64,000 nucleotides of DNA, from the NCBI RefSeq assembly GCF_001625195.1, contig NC_054389.1, positions 2,170,001-2,234,000 on the forward strand, read 5' to 3'. A program made the translations under genes and the position numbers. The DNA is from Drechmeria coniospora (taxonomy: Eukaryota > Ascomycota > Sordariomycetes > Hypocreales > Ophiocordycipitaceae). The notes beneath the pieces were generated by a model. That model worked only from the letters and a program-made list of their open reading frames with translations. It made no database searches and was not told the origin of the DNA. Below, in pieces: positions 1-12,229 of the stretch. How positions within the stretch are numbered: position 1 is the stretch's first letter; each line of letters opens with the position of its first letter.

Positions 1-2213
1 CGAGAAGCTGCTGCATCTGGCCAAGATTATGCCCACCCAGTGGCGCACAATCGCCCCCATCGTCGGTCGAACCGCCAACCAGTGTCTCGAGCGGTACCAG
101 AAGCTGCTCGACGAGGCTGAGGTCCGTGAATCCTCGAGTCTTGGCCTCACCGGCCCCGATGGAGGCGAGACCAAGGCGCCGAGCGCCGACGACGTCAGGC
201 GCCTTCGTCCCGGCGAGCTCGACCCGGATCCGGAGACGAAGCCGGCACGGCCCGACACCATCGACCTCGACGAGGATGAGAAGGAAATGTTGAGCGAGGC
301 CCGCGCCCGTCTGGCCAACACGCAGGGCAAAAAGGCCAAGAGAAAGGCGCGAGAACGACAACAGGAGGAGTCTCGCCGCATCGCCTCCTTGCAGAAGCGC
401 CGAGAGCTCAAGACGGCAGGCATCAACATCAAGGTCGTCACCCGCAAAAAGGGCGAGATGGACTACAATGCCGATATTCCGTTCGAGAAAAAGGCCGCGC
501 CTGGCTTCTACGACACGTCGGAGGAGCTGGTGCGAAACGAGTCGCAGCGCGCCGCGTTCGACCCTCGAAAGCAGCAGCTGGCGACGAAGCGAAAGGGTGC
601 CGACGACGAGGACAACGACCGCAAGAGGAGAAAGAACGAAAAGGACGGCATGTCCGAGTCGCAAAAGGCGGCCATCAAGGCTGGCCAGATGCAGAAACTG
701 CGGGAGGCGGAGCAAAACAGCAAGCGCCGCGCCCTGAACCTGCCGGCGCCCCAGGTCAGCGATGCCGAGCTCGACGAGATTATCAAGATAGGAAAGCTAG
801 GGGAATCGGCCAGCACCATGGCCAAGCAAAGCGACAACGATGCGACGAGAGGTTTCGTCGGTGAGTATTCGGCCATCAATACTAATGCGCCGATCCGGAC
901 GCCTAAGGCGCCCGAGCAGGAGGATCACATCGCCAACGAGATCCGGAATATCCGGGCCCTCAACGAAACCAAGTCGGCCCTGTTGGGCGGCGAGAACACC
1001 CCCCTCCACCAGGGTGCCGGCTCCACCGGCTTCGAGGGTATTGCCCCTCGCGTCCAAACGGTGGCGACGCCGAACCCGATGGCAACCCCCTTGAGGGGTG
1101 CCGGACCCAACGGTGTCGGCGCCACACCCGGGAGGCCCGGACAGACGCCTATGCGGACGCCGCGAGATACGTTTTCGCTGAATCAAGATGACGGCATGTC
1201 CATGGCCTCGGCCACTCCCAGAGACGTCAGGTTGCGGGAGGTTGCGGCCCGCAGCCAGCTCCGCGCCGGCCTGTCCGCGCTGCCAAAGCCCAAGGAGACC
1301 CAGTGGGAGTTTGAGATACCGGAGGAGCAACAGGAGGCGGAAATGACCGACGAGGCCCGCATCGAGGACGCTGCCGAGCGGGACAGGAGAGATCGGGAGA
1401 GGAAGGCGGCGGCGGAGGAACTAGAGCGGCGGCGGAGGACGCAGGTCATGCAGCGAGACCTCCCGAGACCCACGGTTGTCGACTTGAACGAGCTGGTGAA
1501 GGCGGCCCACGAGATGAAGAACCCGGCCGAAGCACTGATTGCGCTCGAGGCGGCAGCACTCATTGCGGCTGACGCGACCCAATATCCCCTACCAGGATCC
1601 AAAGTGAAGGGAGCGCCACGGTCGATGGACCGTATCGACGACGACGCCCTCGCCGATGCCCGACTCCAGATTCTGTCCGAGACCAGGCCACGGCCGAGTT
1701 TGGAGGATATTCAGACATTCTTCGAGAGCCGAGCCGAGAACGCGACCCTTCGCGGTCTGGGCTGTTACAGGGGCCATGATGAGGAGGGTCAGGCTGCAGC
1801 GATGCTCGCTGCATTTGATGTATGCTACTCTACTCCATTCCAACGCCCCACTGGTGCCGGTTGCTAACGATAAGCTTCAGTCGGTTCAAGAGTCCATTTT
1901 GACTTCCGCTGAACAGGGCGCCAAACTCGAGAAAAAGCTCGGCCTCCACCTTGGTGGCTATCAGAAGCGGCAAAAGATGCTCAAGGAAAAGGTCAGCGAC
2001 GCCTCGGACGCGCTCGACAAGGCAAGGTGTGCACTGAGTGCGTTCCGGACCTTGGCCATCTCCGAGGAGGTGGCCATCAGCAGGCGGCTCGATTCGCTGA
2101 GGGATGAGGTCGGATTCGTGAGCCGACGCGAGAGAGAGGCGCAGGAGGAATTCCGAAAGGTCAGAGATGAGCTAGATACCCTGCGTGCGGGTGTTGTGAA
2201 CGGACATCTTTGA
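1..2213 (+). CDS. CEF1: Pre-mRNA-splicing factor Cef1/Cdc5 (5' truncated by window edge)
   Basis: Core component of the Prp19/NineTeen complex, acting in the nucleus in spliceosome activation. The window opens inside the second Myb repeat ([19 protein letters not shown]), so the true start lies upstream and the Met at 29 is internal. After the Myb region comes a long charged segment rich in Lys/Arg/Glu (about 80-240), then the central Cdc5/Cef1 region with repeated TP motifs (residues about 330-390), then a C-terminal coiled coil. Two exons are visible: 1-1819 and 1881-2213. The 61 bp intron (1820-1880) has a GTATGC donor, a TTGCTAACGA branch point and a CAG acceptor, and joins ...AAFD to SVQES in frame. 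The continuous reading past the donor would end in a stop at 1867, so the intron is needed to recover the conserved C-terminus. Convergent with the MFS gene. Identification is secure. Confidence 0.95.
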
Positions 2214-2448
2214 GGTACGGCGGGTGGCATCCCTCTTGGAACCCGTCATATCTATGCAGGTTGGGTCTGTCTACGGACCATGTACACATGTAAAGCTTTC
2301 GGAGCCATACCTGGCAGAGGTATCGCGAAACGGAGTTGAGGAGAAGGATTGGCATTACGAATCATACTCTAGACATTCGCTCCCGGCTACTTGCTTGCGT
2401 AGGAGAATCGACCAGGACGCTATGCAATCAATCAATGGCGCGTTACCG

Positions 2449-4645
2449 TCAGCGCTTCCTCAATGCGAGACGGGGTAGCTTGACGGGGATGATGAGCAGG
2501 ACGGAAAGGGCAGCAAAGGCGATGCAGCATGCAAACGTCAGCCGTAGGGCCGCCTCGTAGCTGCGCACGACTTGCTCCCGATACGGTTCGTCGAGCTTGG
2601 CAATGGCTTCGACGGAGGCCCTTACGCGTTCGATGACGGCCTCGCTATCACGGCCGCGGACGAATAGGTGCAGGTAGTGCACCAGAGCGTTCTGGACAAC
2701 GAGACTGCTTGAGGCGACGCCGAGGACCATGCCAAGGCTACGCCAGAGGATGAGGGTGCTCGTCACGACGGCTTGCTCGCTCTGAGCGGAGCAGGCCAGG
2801 ATGGCCATGAAGGTGCCGGGAAACTGAAAGCCCTGGCCGAGGGACGAAGGCACGAGGACGAGGAAGTACATGGCCGGAGAGAGGTCGCGACGGAGGAGGC
2901 ACAGACAGATGGTTCCGACAAGGTAGGCGAGGGTTCCCGTGAGGAGGGGCCACTTGAGACGGCGGGTCCAGGTGATGGCGAAGCCGGTGCTGGTACCGGC
3001 TAGGGATGCGACGACGGAGGGGAGGGCGAGACGAAGACCGGACGAGGTTGCTGAGGTTAGGAGGACTGCCTGGAAATACAGAGGGCGTTTGGGCTGTAAG
3101 TTGACGATGACAGCAATGATGACATTCGCAGACGAGGTCAAATGTCTCGGAGGGAACTTACATGTTGAAGAAAATAGAGTTGGACAGCAGGGCACCGATG
3201 AAATTGGAGAAGATGAGGTTTCTGCGAGGCGCGTGTCGAATCAGGTGCAGCGGCATGATGGGTTTGGGCACACGCGTCTCGACGAGGAGAAAGGTCGGGA
3301 AACAGATGGTGAAGATGACGAGTGAGGCGATGACAAAGGGGTGAGACCCTGGGCTTGTCAGCAATTCTCGACGGTAATTTCTGTTCGAGGCACGCGAGAC
3401 GGAGAGGCGGAGTCTGCTTACAGGGGAGGACGTTGCCGCCGAGATTCTGATGATGAGTTAGCCCATTTCGACGGGAGGGCAGAGCAGGCTACGCACCAGC
3501 CCCAAGATGAGAAAGGAGACGGAGGTAGTCAAAAGCAGCGAGCCTTTGGCATCAAACTCCTGGAGCGCCTGCCATACGCTCTTCCTCTCGTCGGCAATAC
3601 CTAGCTCGCTAGGGATGGCGATAGCCGAGATGGCGATGCACAACAGCAGGGCAGGGACCTGGACACCAAACTCCCACCGCCAGCCCAGCGCCTCGGCCAC
3701 GGCACCCCCTAGGGCGGCACCCATGGCGGACCCAAGGCCAAAGATGACGTTGATGTACGATTGGTAGACTCCTCGACGTCTGTGCAAGGCGTTAGGACGG
3801 ATGAGAACTACGGGACAGGGGGTGGTTTTAGTCACGCACTCGATGGGCACGAGATCGCTCGTTATGATGCTCCCGAGCGTCATGGACCCGCCGGCGCCTA
3901 GACCGCAAAAGGCACGCGCAGCGATGAAGCTCTCGATGGTCTGGGCGAGAGCACACCAGGTGGTGGCGAGAGCAAAGACGACCAAGGTGCCGAGAAACAG
4001 GGGCTTCCTGCCGATGGCGTCGGACAGCCTTCCCAGCAGCGGCTGGAAGGCAGTCGAGGTAAGGAGGAAGGAAGTGGAGAGCCACGAGGCAGAGTTGGCG
4101 GATTGAAAGTACGAGGTGATGACGGGGTGCGAGCTGGCCATGACGGTGCCGTCGAAGCAACCGATGAACTGGGTGAGTAGGAGCTGGGAAAATATGAACC
4201 AGAAGCGACTGGGGGAAGTGTCATTGAGAAATGGAGGCGGCACTGGCGGCTCGCTCCCCGCGGTCGAGTCCGCAGAGCCAGCTCGAGGCCGTAGAAGGGG
4301 GGAGGTCTCCGTAGGAGCAGCGTCGGCAGCGCCATCATCGTCCGTCACGGCCTCTCGCCCACATTCCTGATCCTCGTCAAGAGGGCCATCGTTGCGGCCA
4401 CGATGAACGACACTGCGGGACCGATATGGGACAGGTCTGAGCATGGCCAAGTCGCTCGGCTCAGGTTCCAGAACCGGTCCGACAGTGGGAAGAGACCTCG
4501 AAAGCAGGCTGAAGGCCTCGAAGTCCAAGTCCCGGTTCAGGTCCACTCCGTTACCGTGCTGCCCAGGCATCGCCACCGGCACCGCTATCGGCGGCAAAGG
4601 TTCCGGCGCCGCCGCCCCCGGCGGCGGCTTGTTCGACCTCGGCAT
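2449..4645 (-). CDS. MFS transporter of the vacuolar basic amino acid family (Vba/Fnx-like)
   Basis: Predicted 14-TM major facilitator importing amino acids into the vacuole. The MFS signature (LGRLSDAIGRKPLF) follows the first helices, and a GFQFPGTFMA segment typical of the family lies in the C-terminal half. The long N-terminal cytosolic tail carries ETSPLL, an acidic dileucine motif of the kind that sorts fungal proteins to the vacuole. Start chosen at 4645 (MPRSNK); an upstream in-frame Met at 4783 would add 46 unremarkable residues. Exons: 4645-3840, 3779-3497, 3446-3422 (25 nt), 3348-3162, and about 3093-2449. Introns 3780-3839, 3447-3496 and 3349-3421 are clean and in phase, giving DLVPIERRG and NLGGNVLPWSHP. 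The last junction is odd: the GTAAGT donor at 3161 leaves phase 2 (FFN-AT), but the only good acceptor (CAG at 3096-3094) restarts in phase 0, so no canonical splice I can find keeps the frame. Family assignment firm, substrate inferred. Confidence 0.85.
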
Positions 4646-5217
4646 GAGCGGAAAAGGAGGACGCGGGTGTCTGGGGTGAGTGCTCAGCTCAGCTGTACCG
4701 TCGTCTTCAACGGGTTTTGGAAGACTTGAAGGCAATTGAAGGGTAAAGAGACAGAAGGTCGGCAGAATATTTGGTCTGGGCAAGTGCTCACGGATTACCT
4801 TTTTAGTGGCGCAACGCCGCTAGCCCACCCGTTGTGCCCGATGCAGAAGGAGTGACAGAAAGATGAGACAAACTGAGAATATTACGTCAGACGACTGTGA
4901 ACGTCTGGCAACTTCGTTTACGTCTCCAGTTTTGCATCAGCAAACATTCATAATACAGCTTGCGTAACAATTGGTTCCAGCTTGAGCTTGCCCTCTCTGA
5001 TGGTATTTTATTTAGGGCATTGCCATCCAATGCGCTGACCGGCGATTCAAGTCTCGACAAGCACTTGGGTATGTATGTATTCCAGGCGATAGATATTATG
5101 CAGCGATATCCAACGCCGAGACCCCTCCTACGTTTCCGTGAAGATCACGTCTACTCACTCCTATCCGTACGCGCCCTCCACATTCCTGGCCGTGTGTGGC
5201 GTGTGCTGTCTTTCACA
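4646..5217. other. Intergenic: MFS promoter side and hexokinase 3' side
   Basis: About 570 bp between the MFS start and the hexokinase-like stop. The ORFs here are shadows. I recognise no repeat, RNA gene or obvious regulatory site. Confidence 0.6.
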
Positions 5218-7069
5218 TTACGGCACCTCCAGCTGCTGGTTCGACAGAGCAGCAGCCACAAGGATACCAGCTCCTGTGATCCCTCCGTCATGGCAGGGGC
5301 TCAAGACCACGCGGACTCCGCTCCCTTCGCCGAAGCGCTTCAATGTCAGCGCATCCAAGAAGCCCTGGCAGTCGGCCAGGTAGTCCTGGAAATGAACGAT
5401 GCACCCGCCCGTGTATCCAACTCCCAGCTCGCCAACATGAGCATCCGTCAAGGGAGATCCCTCGGCCGGAAGCTCGTCGGCCACGATAAGCAAGGCGAGG
5501 ATTGCCGCGGCAATGATGGCGGCCGCGCGTATCTCGATGGCCTTGGCGATGCGGTACAGAGCTTCGGCCAAATGGGTCGTCCACATGAACGTCGCCGGCT
5601 CGGGAAACTCCGACTGCAGCATCGCCACGAGCGTGCCCGATTCGAGAGCCTGAAAGTGGCTGAGAAAGGTTGTTGTCAGGCTATGGGGTTCGAGAAAGGT
5701 CGGCGGCAGCGTGTCTGCCGGCAATCCGAGAGTCTCGGTCATGTAGCTGAGCAGCATGATTCGTCCGAGCTCGCCCAGATACCTCCCCGCCGTCATGTAC
5801 TCGAGCGGCTGGAATCCCGGCTTCTCATTCTGCGCGCTCATCTCATCATCCCACCGCGTAATCAGGCCGAGATGGCGCATCGGTGGGGCCGTTCCGTTGA
5901 TGCTCCATTCCGTATTGACGGCAATCTTGGCGTCGTGGGCCTTCTGGCCCGGCAAGGCGGTCACATGATGCTGTCGCTTGCTGGGGTGCAGCTTGCCGAC
6001 TTTCAGGGGCACCGTCGCGTTGCTACCGGTGCCGAGGATCAGTCCCATGGTCGCGCGGCGGTGTTGGGCGCCGTCAAAGTTGTACATGAACGAGACGAGG
6101 GTGGATACGGAATCGTTGGCGATGGCGACAACCTCTATCGGCGGCAGGTCCGAGGTCCGAAACTTTTCGTACCCTCGCCGCAGACGCGCTCCGAGCTCGA
6201 CATCGCGCGGAATGGCAAACCCCTTACCCATCGACGTAATGGTCGCTTCCGATAGCGAGTGCTGCTCCGTCGGGAAGCTAAAGGTGACGCCGAGGGGCAG
6301 CGACAGGTCGCTGGGGAGGTTGAATGTCCGGCATCCCTCCTCGACGACTTCGGCTATGCATTCTCCAATCCACAGGAACAAGCTATCGGCATTTTCATAC
6401 TTGAGGCGGTCGCAGATGGGCCATGACCTTTCCAGCTGGCGTCGTATTCGGTCCGAGGCATCGCACGATGCACGGCGCCCGTGCCCGTTGGCTTGCCCGT
6501 TGGTGCATCCGTGTCCGCCTCCACTCGTTGAGACACCATTCGTCCCTAGGGGTGGCTGCCTCTTGGCAAGTAACTCGACGAAGCCGACTCTGAGGTTGGA
6601 CCCGCCACTGCAGATGTCAGCGCCGTGCGAGGACATCAAGCTACAGCTCGCGAGGATGTGAGGAAGGAGGGTGGAGGGGTCGAGGAGCGGCGGTGCCGAG
6701 GCGCCGTAGCATAAGATGCAAAGTGCTTACATGTCTATGGCGAGATATCTGTAGCTATTGTCAGCCGGAATTCCCTAGACGCTTGACGGCAGGAAAGCAG
6801 CCGGGTGGCTCGCGGGCGGTGCCTTACCTTCCGTGGCCGTGGCCCGCGACGGGTCGCAGGATGGTCTCTGATATGGGGGTTGGGAGAAATTGGTCCGTCG
6901 ATTGGGCAGCGAGCTGGCTGAAGTTTTCGACGAAGCTTCGGGAGAGCGCGAGGCACTTGTCGACATCGACCATCAAAGGGCGAAGAATCTCATCGAGAGG
7001 CCCCTCGCCGGTGGATGGCAGAGAAGCCACGGCCGTGGCCGACCCGCTGCTGGCTCGGAGAAGTGGCAT
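5218..7069 (-). CDS. Atypical hexokinase (HxkC/HxkD/XprF-like)
   Basis: Hexokinase-fold protein of 549 aa after splicing. Exons: 7069-6828, 6748-6731 (18 nt) and 6607-5218; introns 6749-6827 (79 bp) and 6608-6730 (123 bp), both with CTGAC branch points. Splicing creates GHGRYLAIDIGGSNLRVG, the phosphate-1 loop; the microexon supplies YLAID. Further landmarks: GVTFSFPTEQHS and GKGF (sugar-binding region; typical enzymes read FPCxQ and TKGF), ANDSVSTL (typical NDTVGTM, catalytic Asp kept), GLILGTGSNA, NTEWSING, and VGYTGGCIVHF near the adenosine site. A nonconserved insertion of about 50 residues (GTNGVSTSGGGHGC...CDASD) follows the first motif. In Aspergillus, such divergent hexokinases (XprF, HxkD) act in nutrient regulation of extracellular proteases rather than glycolysis; that role here is inference. 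Start 7069 is the first Met of the open frame. Confidence 0.85.
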
Positions 7070-9661
7070 CGAAAATGGGAAGATGCAGGTCAGCAGCGAC
7101 CGTCATTCTGCATGCGTCTGACGGGCGGAGGAATGCGTCTCGCGTGGCAGGGAAGGCTTGGGCTATATGGATGGTGCCAAGTTGCGTTGAACAATGGGAA
7201 GGAAGAATGAGGTTGGCAGGAGCCGACATACGGGTTAATGTCCGACGAGTGCGTGCCGAGTACTTGTATACTGTACCTGCAGTAGTTGTGAGTACTGGTG
7301 TAAGTACTTACAGTGAGTGACAGTACATGAGTAAGTGGTAGCAGATAAAGGGTGGGATGGGCCATTCATGCCAGCGGTCAGTCCATAAACAGGGGGGGGG
7401 AGGGGGCAGATCCTATCTACTCCTAGTCGCACGTACATGTTGGTTCCTATTGCTACCTTGGTACCTGTAGCCGTGCTAGGCAGCGTGTTCACGGTCGATT
7501 ACATCGCGAGCAGTAGTACTCCGAATGTTGGTACTTGATAATTCCAGAGCAGTACCAGTGTTGGAGTACTTGCGCAGTAATAATACGGAGTACCTTACTC
7601 CGTACAGTACTTTGTTTTGGTGCATGTAGTCATGTACTCGGTCGTTGCCCAAGTACTCCGTACTTGCTCACTACTAACTTGTTATTGCCTACAAGTACTA
7701 TAAGTACAGTAAGTAGGTATGTACCATACTTGCTTAGGTACTAGTAGCGTTAGCAACTAATTACAGCACATTATATTCCTAGGTACTTACTTACTTGGTT
7801 GTACCACTACAAGTACAGTACCTACGGAGTACTCTACTCCGTACTCCGATCCGTACTTGAGTACTCCGTCGTCAAGTAATACATCCTCATCCTCATCCTC
7901 ATTCAGCCAAGTACGTACTTGTGTTACTGTATAATCCTCCTTACCAGTACGTACGGAGTACGGAGTATTCCGCACTTGTTTGCATGTATCACACACTCCG
8001 CAATGCACCGTCATGCATGTAAGTACTTGGTACTGCGTACGGTACTAGGCACTTGGAGGCCCCAATGTATTGATACGCCTAATCAACAGGAAACAACCTT
8101 CCACGACCACGTCAGGCACGGCGGTAACAGCGGCAACTGGTGCGAGCATCAGACAGCGCGTTCGCTTTTTTTATCGCATTATCCGACAGGCGGTGGCCGG
8201 CTCTGGCACCGACGGCATTGATACAAATACGAGAGCAGGTGGCTGCATTGATTCAAGGACGCAATCAGGTAATAGCTAATGCACGCAGTTCCCTGGTTGC
8301 CACTTCGCTGGCCCGGTTCTTGCAGTGCTGATAGGAGACAACGTTGGGGGCACAAGATGACGGCCTGACTGACTGACGTACCTGATATGTGGCCCGACGA
8401 GGACGATAACGTGGGGTGCGCCGCCAGCGGGACGTAGACGGCCCCTGAGGAACTGAGATGTAACGTGGGAGCCAGAGTGGACGCTAGACCCTAGATCTCA
8501 GGTACGCATCGCGCCGTAGGGTGCGAGGCATAACAGGTGAGCTGCGCCTGGTACGAAGTAGGTACACACTCCTTGGGTGTGAGAACCCCAGCTTTGCTGC
8601 GGCAGTCCAGGTACCCTTCAGGTAGTCGACGGATGTGGCGCATTATGCCGAGTTCAAGTGTTTTTCTTTCCAACCTGCCGAACACTTCCGCCATCCGAAC
8701 GGACACTGAGGACAACCTCGACAATGCGTCGACCCACCCGCGGCATCCCAAATTAGACACAAAAGTCACACCGTGACGGATGTAACATGAGAATCAAAAC
8801 AGGCATGTGGTTTTGAATAGACGCCTGCAGCTCAACCAACGGCACCATTAATTCCCTCTCTGCTTGCACAGGCAGCCATTTCACAAGGCAAGGTGGGGTG
8901 CGAAGCTTTGTTTCATTGACGCACAGGAGCAAATGCGTATTATTACTGCACGTGCACTGTAGGCAGTTGAGTGCAGTTGTACAGTACAACTAAGCAAGTA
9001 CAGTACCTGAGAACTGAGAGTACTGTACGGAGTACGGAGTACATGTTGGTGTACAACGTACTTGGAGTAAGTACTACCAATAATTACAGCACCCCTCACT
9101 CTTACAATACTCGTAGCCTGTACTCTCCACACTAGTATCATAAGTACATGTACGGAGTAATAATCGTCACGTACGGAGCACAGTACTTATTACATGCAAA
9201 CACGAGTAAGGGTAATTAGCACGTATTACTTACTCCGTACAACCCTAGGTACTGCTATGTAGAGCCGATTACAGGACACCTTCCGAGTTCCGAGTCGCAT
9301 CCGTCTAGTCTCTCGTCATGCTCAAAGGTTACTGGTCAGAATACAACACAACCAACGTACCATTGTCGGTTGTCCATTGGCGCTTGGCTGCCTCGATCAT
9401 CGTCGTGGATCTTGATCTTGATTATGACCCTGCTTGCCGCCGACAAGTGTCCGACGTGCGTGACGGCCGAGTAACCGCTCGTTACAAATGTAACCATTCA
9501 GCTGCTCGGGAACGGGGACAGGCGCTTGAAGTTCCGTAGCATTCCCACCTCTACTTAGGCACTAGGTGCAAGTATGTACTGTACCGTAATAATTAATACT
9601 TGCATGTATGTACTGTACATGTGAGCAGGTGCATGCAATCCGCTACTCGTACACCGACCTG
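7070..9661. repeat. Gene-free stretch with GTAC-word islands
   Basis: About 2.6 kb with no convincing gene. At 7260-8060, 8940-9270 and 9540-9625 the DNA is crowded with short related words: TACTCCGTAC and its complement GTACGGAGTA, AAGTACTTAC, GTACTTG. The part between (8060-8940) is ordinary sequence. The short ORFs have no recognisable domain. A run of G lies at 7391-7399. Confidence 0.6.
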
Positions 9662-11124
9662 CTACACCCGTCTGTCACATCCGCTCGCCTCATCCTTCGC
9701 CCGAAGGTCCTTCAGGCAAGGCGCAAAAAACATCTCCCCCGTGTATACGAGGTGCAGCGTTCGTGACGCGACCATGATCCAGAGGAGGACGACGGCCAGC
9801 GAGATGATCTGCGCATGCTTGTCAGCAACGGCGGCCACGGCCAGCATGCTCGTGCAAAGGGGATGCCCACCATCGTCGCCACCTTGAAAAAGTCGCTCCC
9901 AAGGTTCACCGCCAGCAGGTTCGAGCACGTCGCCCACACGCCGAGCGGGAACGTGAACCCCCACCAGCCCATGTTGAAGGGGAAGCTCTGCGTCGTCGCG
10001 AGGCTGATGACGGCAAACGCCACCCAGACGAGGGCGAACCCCCACATGACGAGGCCGAGGAAGACGCCGAGGACGTACAGGATTTCTGCGCCGCGGGATG
10101 CCTCGAGCCCGGCGCTCGCAAACATGCTCGTCTTGGGGAACACCTCGAGGGCGACCTTTCCGAGCTGCTGGATGGCGAAGCCGCCTTGGCCGAGCGGCCC
10201 GACGGGCAGGAATACGGAGACGATGACATCGCGCGGCGGCAGCGAGTGCACCGTCAGCCGGTGGAAGTAGAGGGCGAGCACACAGCCCGAGAGCATCTCC
10301 CCGATGCCCCAGAGCACGTACGACACGACGATGGTCATCAAGGCGTGCCCGCTGTCCGGCAGCGCCTCGGCGACGATGCCCCCCGTTGCCGCCGCGACGA
10401 TGGTCGGCACGATGGGGAGCAGCAGCGCGGCTGTCGTGTTTTCCAGCCCCGGTCGGTGCCGGTGCATGACCACGAAGGGCATGCTGATGCAGCTGGCGAG
10501 GGCGAGTATGACGTCGACGCCCCAGAAGGCCCAGGCGAGGTAGACGAGCCAGTGCCCCCACGACGCGCAGGAAAGAATCATCATGTTGATGATGGCTAGC
10601 AGGCCGCACCGTCAGCGTCCCAACTCCAACCAAGGAACCGACAAGGAACCGACGGCGGCAAACCTACTGGCGAATGCCATCGGGACGCACCCGAGGAACA
10701 ATGACTGTCCTGGGTGGGAAATCATGGCCCGCCAGATCTCGGGGTATAGCGTGTATCGCAAGACCGAGAGGGCCAAGAAGACGGTAAAGAGGGCGACGTT
10801 GACGGCGAAGAAGACATACGAGATGTATTGAAGCCACGCGCCATTGTAGGGCAAGTTATGCAGCAGCACCGAGACGATGCCCGTGCCCATGTTCACGGCG
10901 AACCAACTGTTGCGACGGTGACGGATTCGCGTCAGCAATGAACCCAGCAGCATGCTCGCGTCCACAACCACTCACGAGGGCGTAAAGTTGCGAACGATGC
11001 GTCGCCAGCCCACCTCCTGCATGCTTTTATCCTGCATTCCTTGCTCGCATGGTCGCTGCTGTCCTTCTTCGGACCTCGCCTCGCCATCGGTCGAGGGAGC
11101 CGACGCAGACGTCGTGGCATCCAT
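9662..11124 (-). CDS. SSU1: Sulfite efflux pump of the TDT family (Ssu1)
   Basis: Plasma-membrane sulfite exporter, 419 aa, about 10 TM helices. Exons: 11124-10976, 10906-10668, 10595-9871 and 9808-9662; introns 10907-10975, 10596-10667 and 9809-9870, all phase-consistent. Joined motifs include VRNFTPSWFAVNMGTGIVS, MAFATIINMMIL, LPVGPLGQGGFA and NMGWWGFTFPLGV, all characteristic of the Ssu1/malate-transporter fold. The N-terminal about 50 residues are hydrophilic and start at 11124 (MDATTSASAP). Just upstream, reading on the minus strand, is AAATATATAGAC, a candidate TATA element. The gene is divergent from cysteine dioxygenase across 1.1 kb, which fits a role in exporting sulfite made from cysteine. 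Dermatophytes need both proteins to degrade keratin. Identification is firm; co-regulation is inferred. Confidence 0.95.
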
Positions 11125-12229
11125 CAACTTGCCTTGCTCTGCTCGGACTCGAGGGGGTTGAATGATGCAGATGGCACGTTCAAGCGCGAGGAACGACGAC
11201 GACAGAGGTGATTTGAGGCGTTGGTGCGAGGCGCTAGGTGGGCTGACCAGTCTTTACTTCGCAGCACCCCAAGAGAACAGCGCGCAAGTCTATATATTTG
11301 TAGGCAGGTGCCGACTGTAACCAGCACATTGCTCGCAGAGGTCGCGGCGACGTTGTCAATTTTCTTCCCGTCATATCTCGACCGGTAACCGACAGACACA
11401 TCACGCTGCCCGGCTCTCATCTCTTGATCCCCCACATGTCCCCGTAAAAGCAGCCTCGTCATGCCGTTCAACTACGGGACCATGTCGGCAGTCGGTGATG
11501 ACAAAGACAGGTGTCACTCCCGTCGCTCTGCCGATATCCGGAGCGCTGCTGCCGCAGCTCCGGTGTCGCAATGAACCCCAGGTAGCGGCTTGTCTCGGCC
11601 CCAATTTCCCACACAACTCGCTATGAATACCACTCACTAAGTTAGTCAGAACTCTCCGTACAAGTAAAGTCTACTCGCACATCCACGAACAAACACCATT
11701 TGTTGAAGTATGCATGCATAGGCGCAGGCTGTCCGTTGTAGAATGCTGTAGGTACAAAGGTCCAAAACCAAGCATATTTTTAGTTTTTTTTTTTCTCGTA
11801 ATGTGCTTGTCACTGATACGAATCCAAAACGACGCCAATACTCGCCCCGCCGTCGTACCACCAAGAACGCGCTCACCGAAAGCCGTGACGGCCATGGCGG
11901 TCCACTTTACGAGCATACTGACCAACCAAAGGATCCAAACAATCGCTTGGGTTCCGCCCCGTGACACCCCCTAGCAAAGTTCCGCTGGAAGCCAGGACAG
12001 AAAATGCTGTCGAAGCCCCACCCCAAACATCGGTAATACTATCATCCGGAGTCCTCGCAGGCTCAGGTGACTGGGAAGGCGCCGAGAGGTATCTCGTCAA
12101 TCCCCGCATCGACGAAAAGGCGGTTATGTGCGTTGTCCCTTGCCCATCCGAGACTCCTCAATCGTTCCGCAACCAAACCATCGAAGAGAGTATCCTGCCA
12201 TAGCATTCATCACATCCATCTTGCCCATC
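11125..12229. promoter_or_regulatory. Shared upstream region of SSU1 and cysteine dioxygenase
   Basis: The 1.1 kb between the divergent starts contains no convincing gene and few GTAC words compared with the neighbouring gap. A T-run at 11777-11793 could be a nucleosome-depleted element. I did not recognise a clear Cys3/MetR-type site by eye, so shared control rests on layout alone. Confidence 0.5.
11289..11300 (-). promoter_or_regulatory. Candidate TATA element of SSU1
   Basis: The minus strand reads AAATATATAGAC about 165-175 bp before the SSU1 start codon, in otherwise GC-balanced DNA. Position and sequence suit a TATA element, but there is no transcript evidence. Confidence 0.4.
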
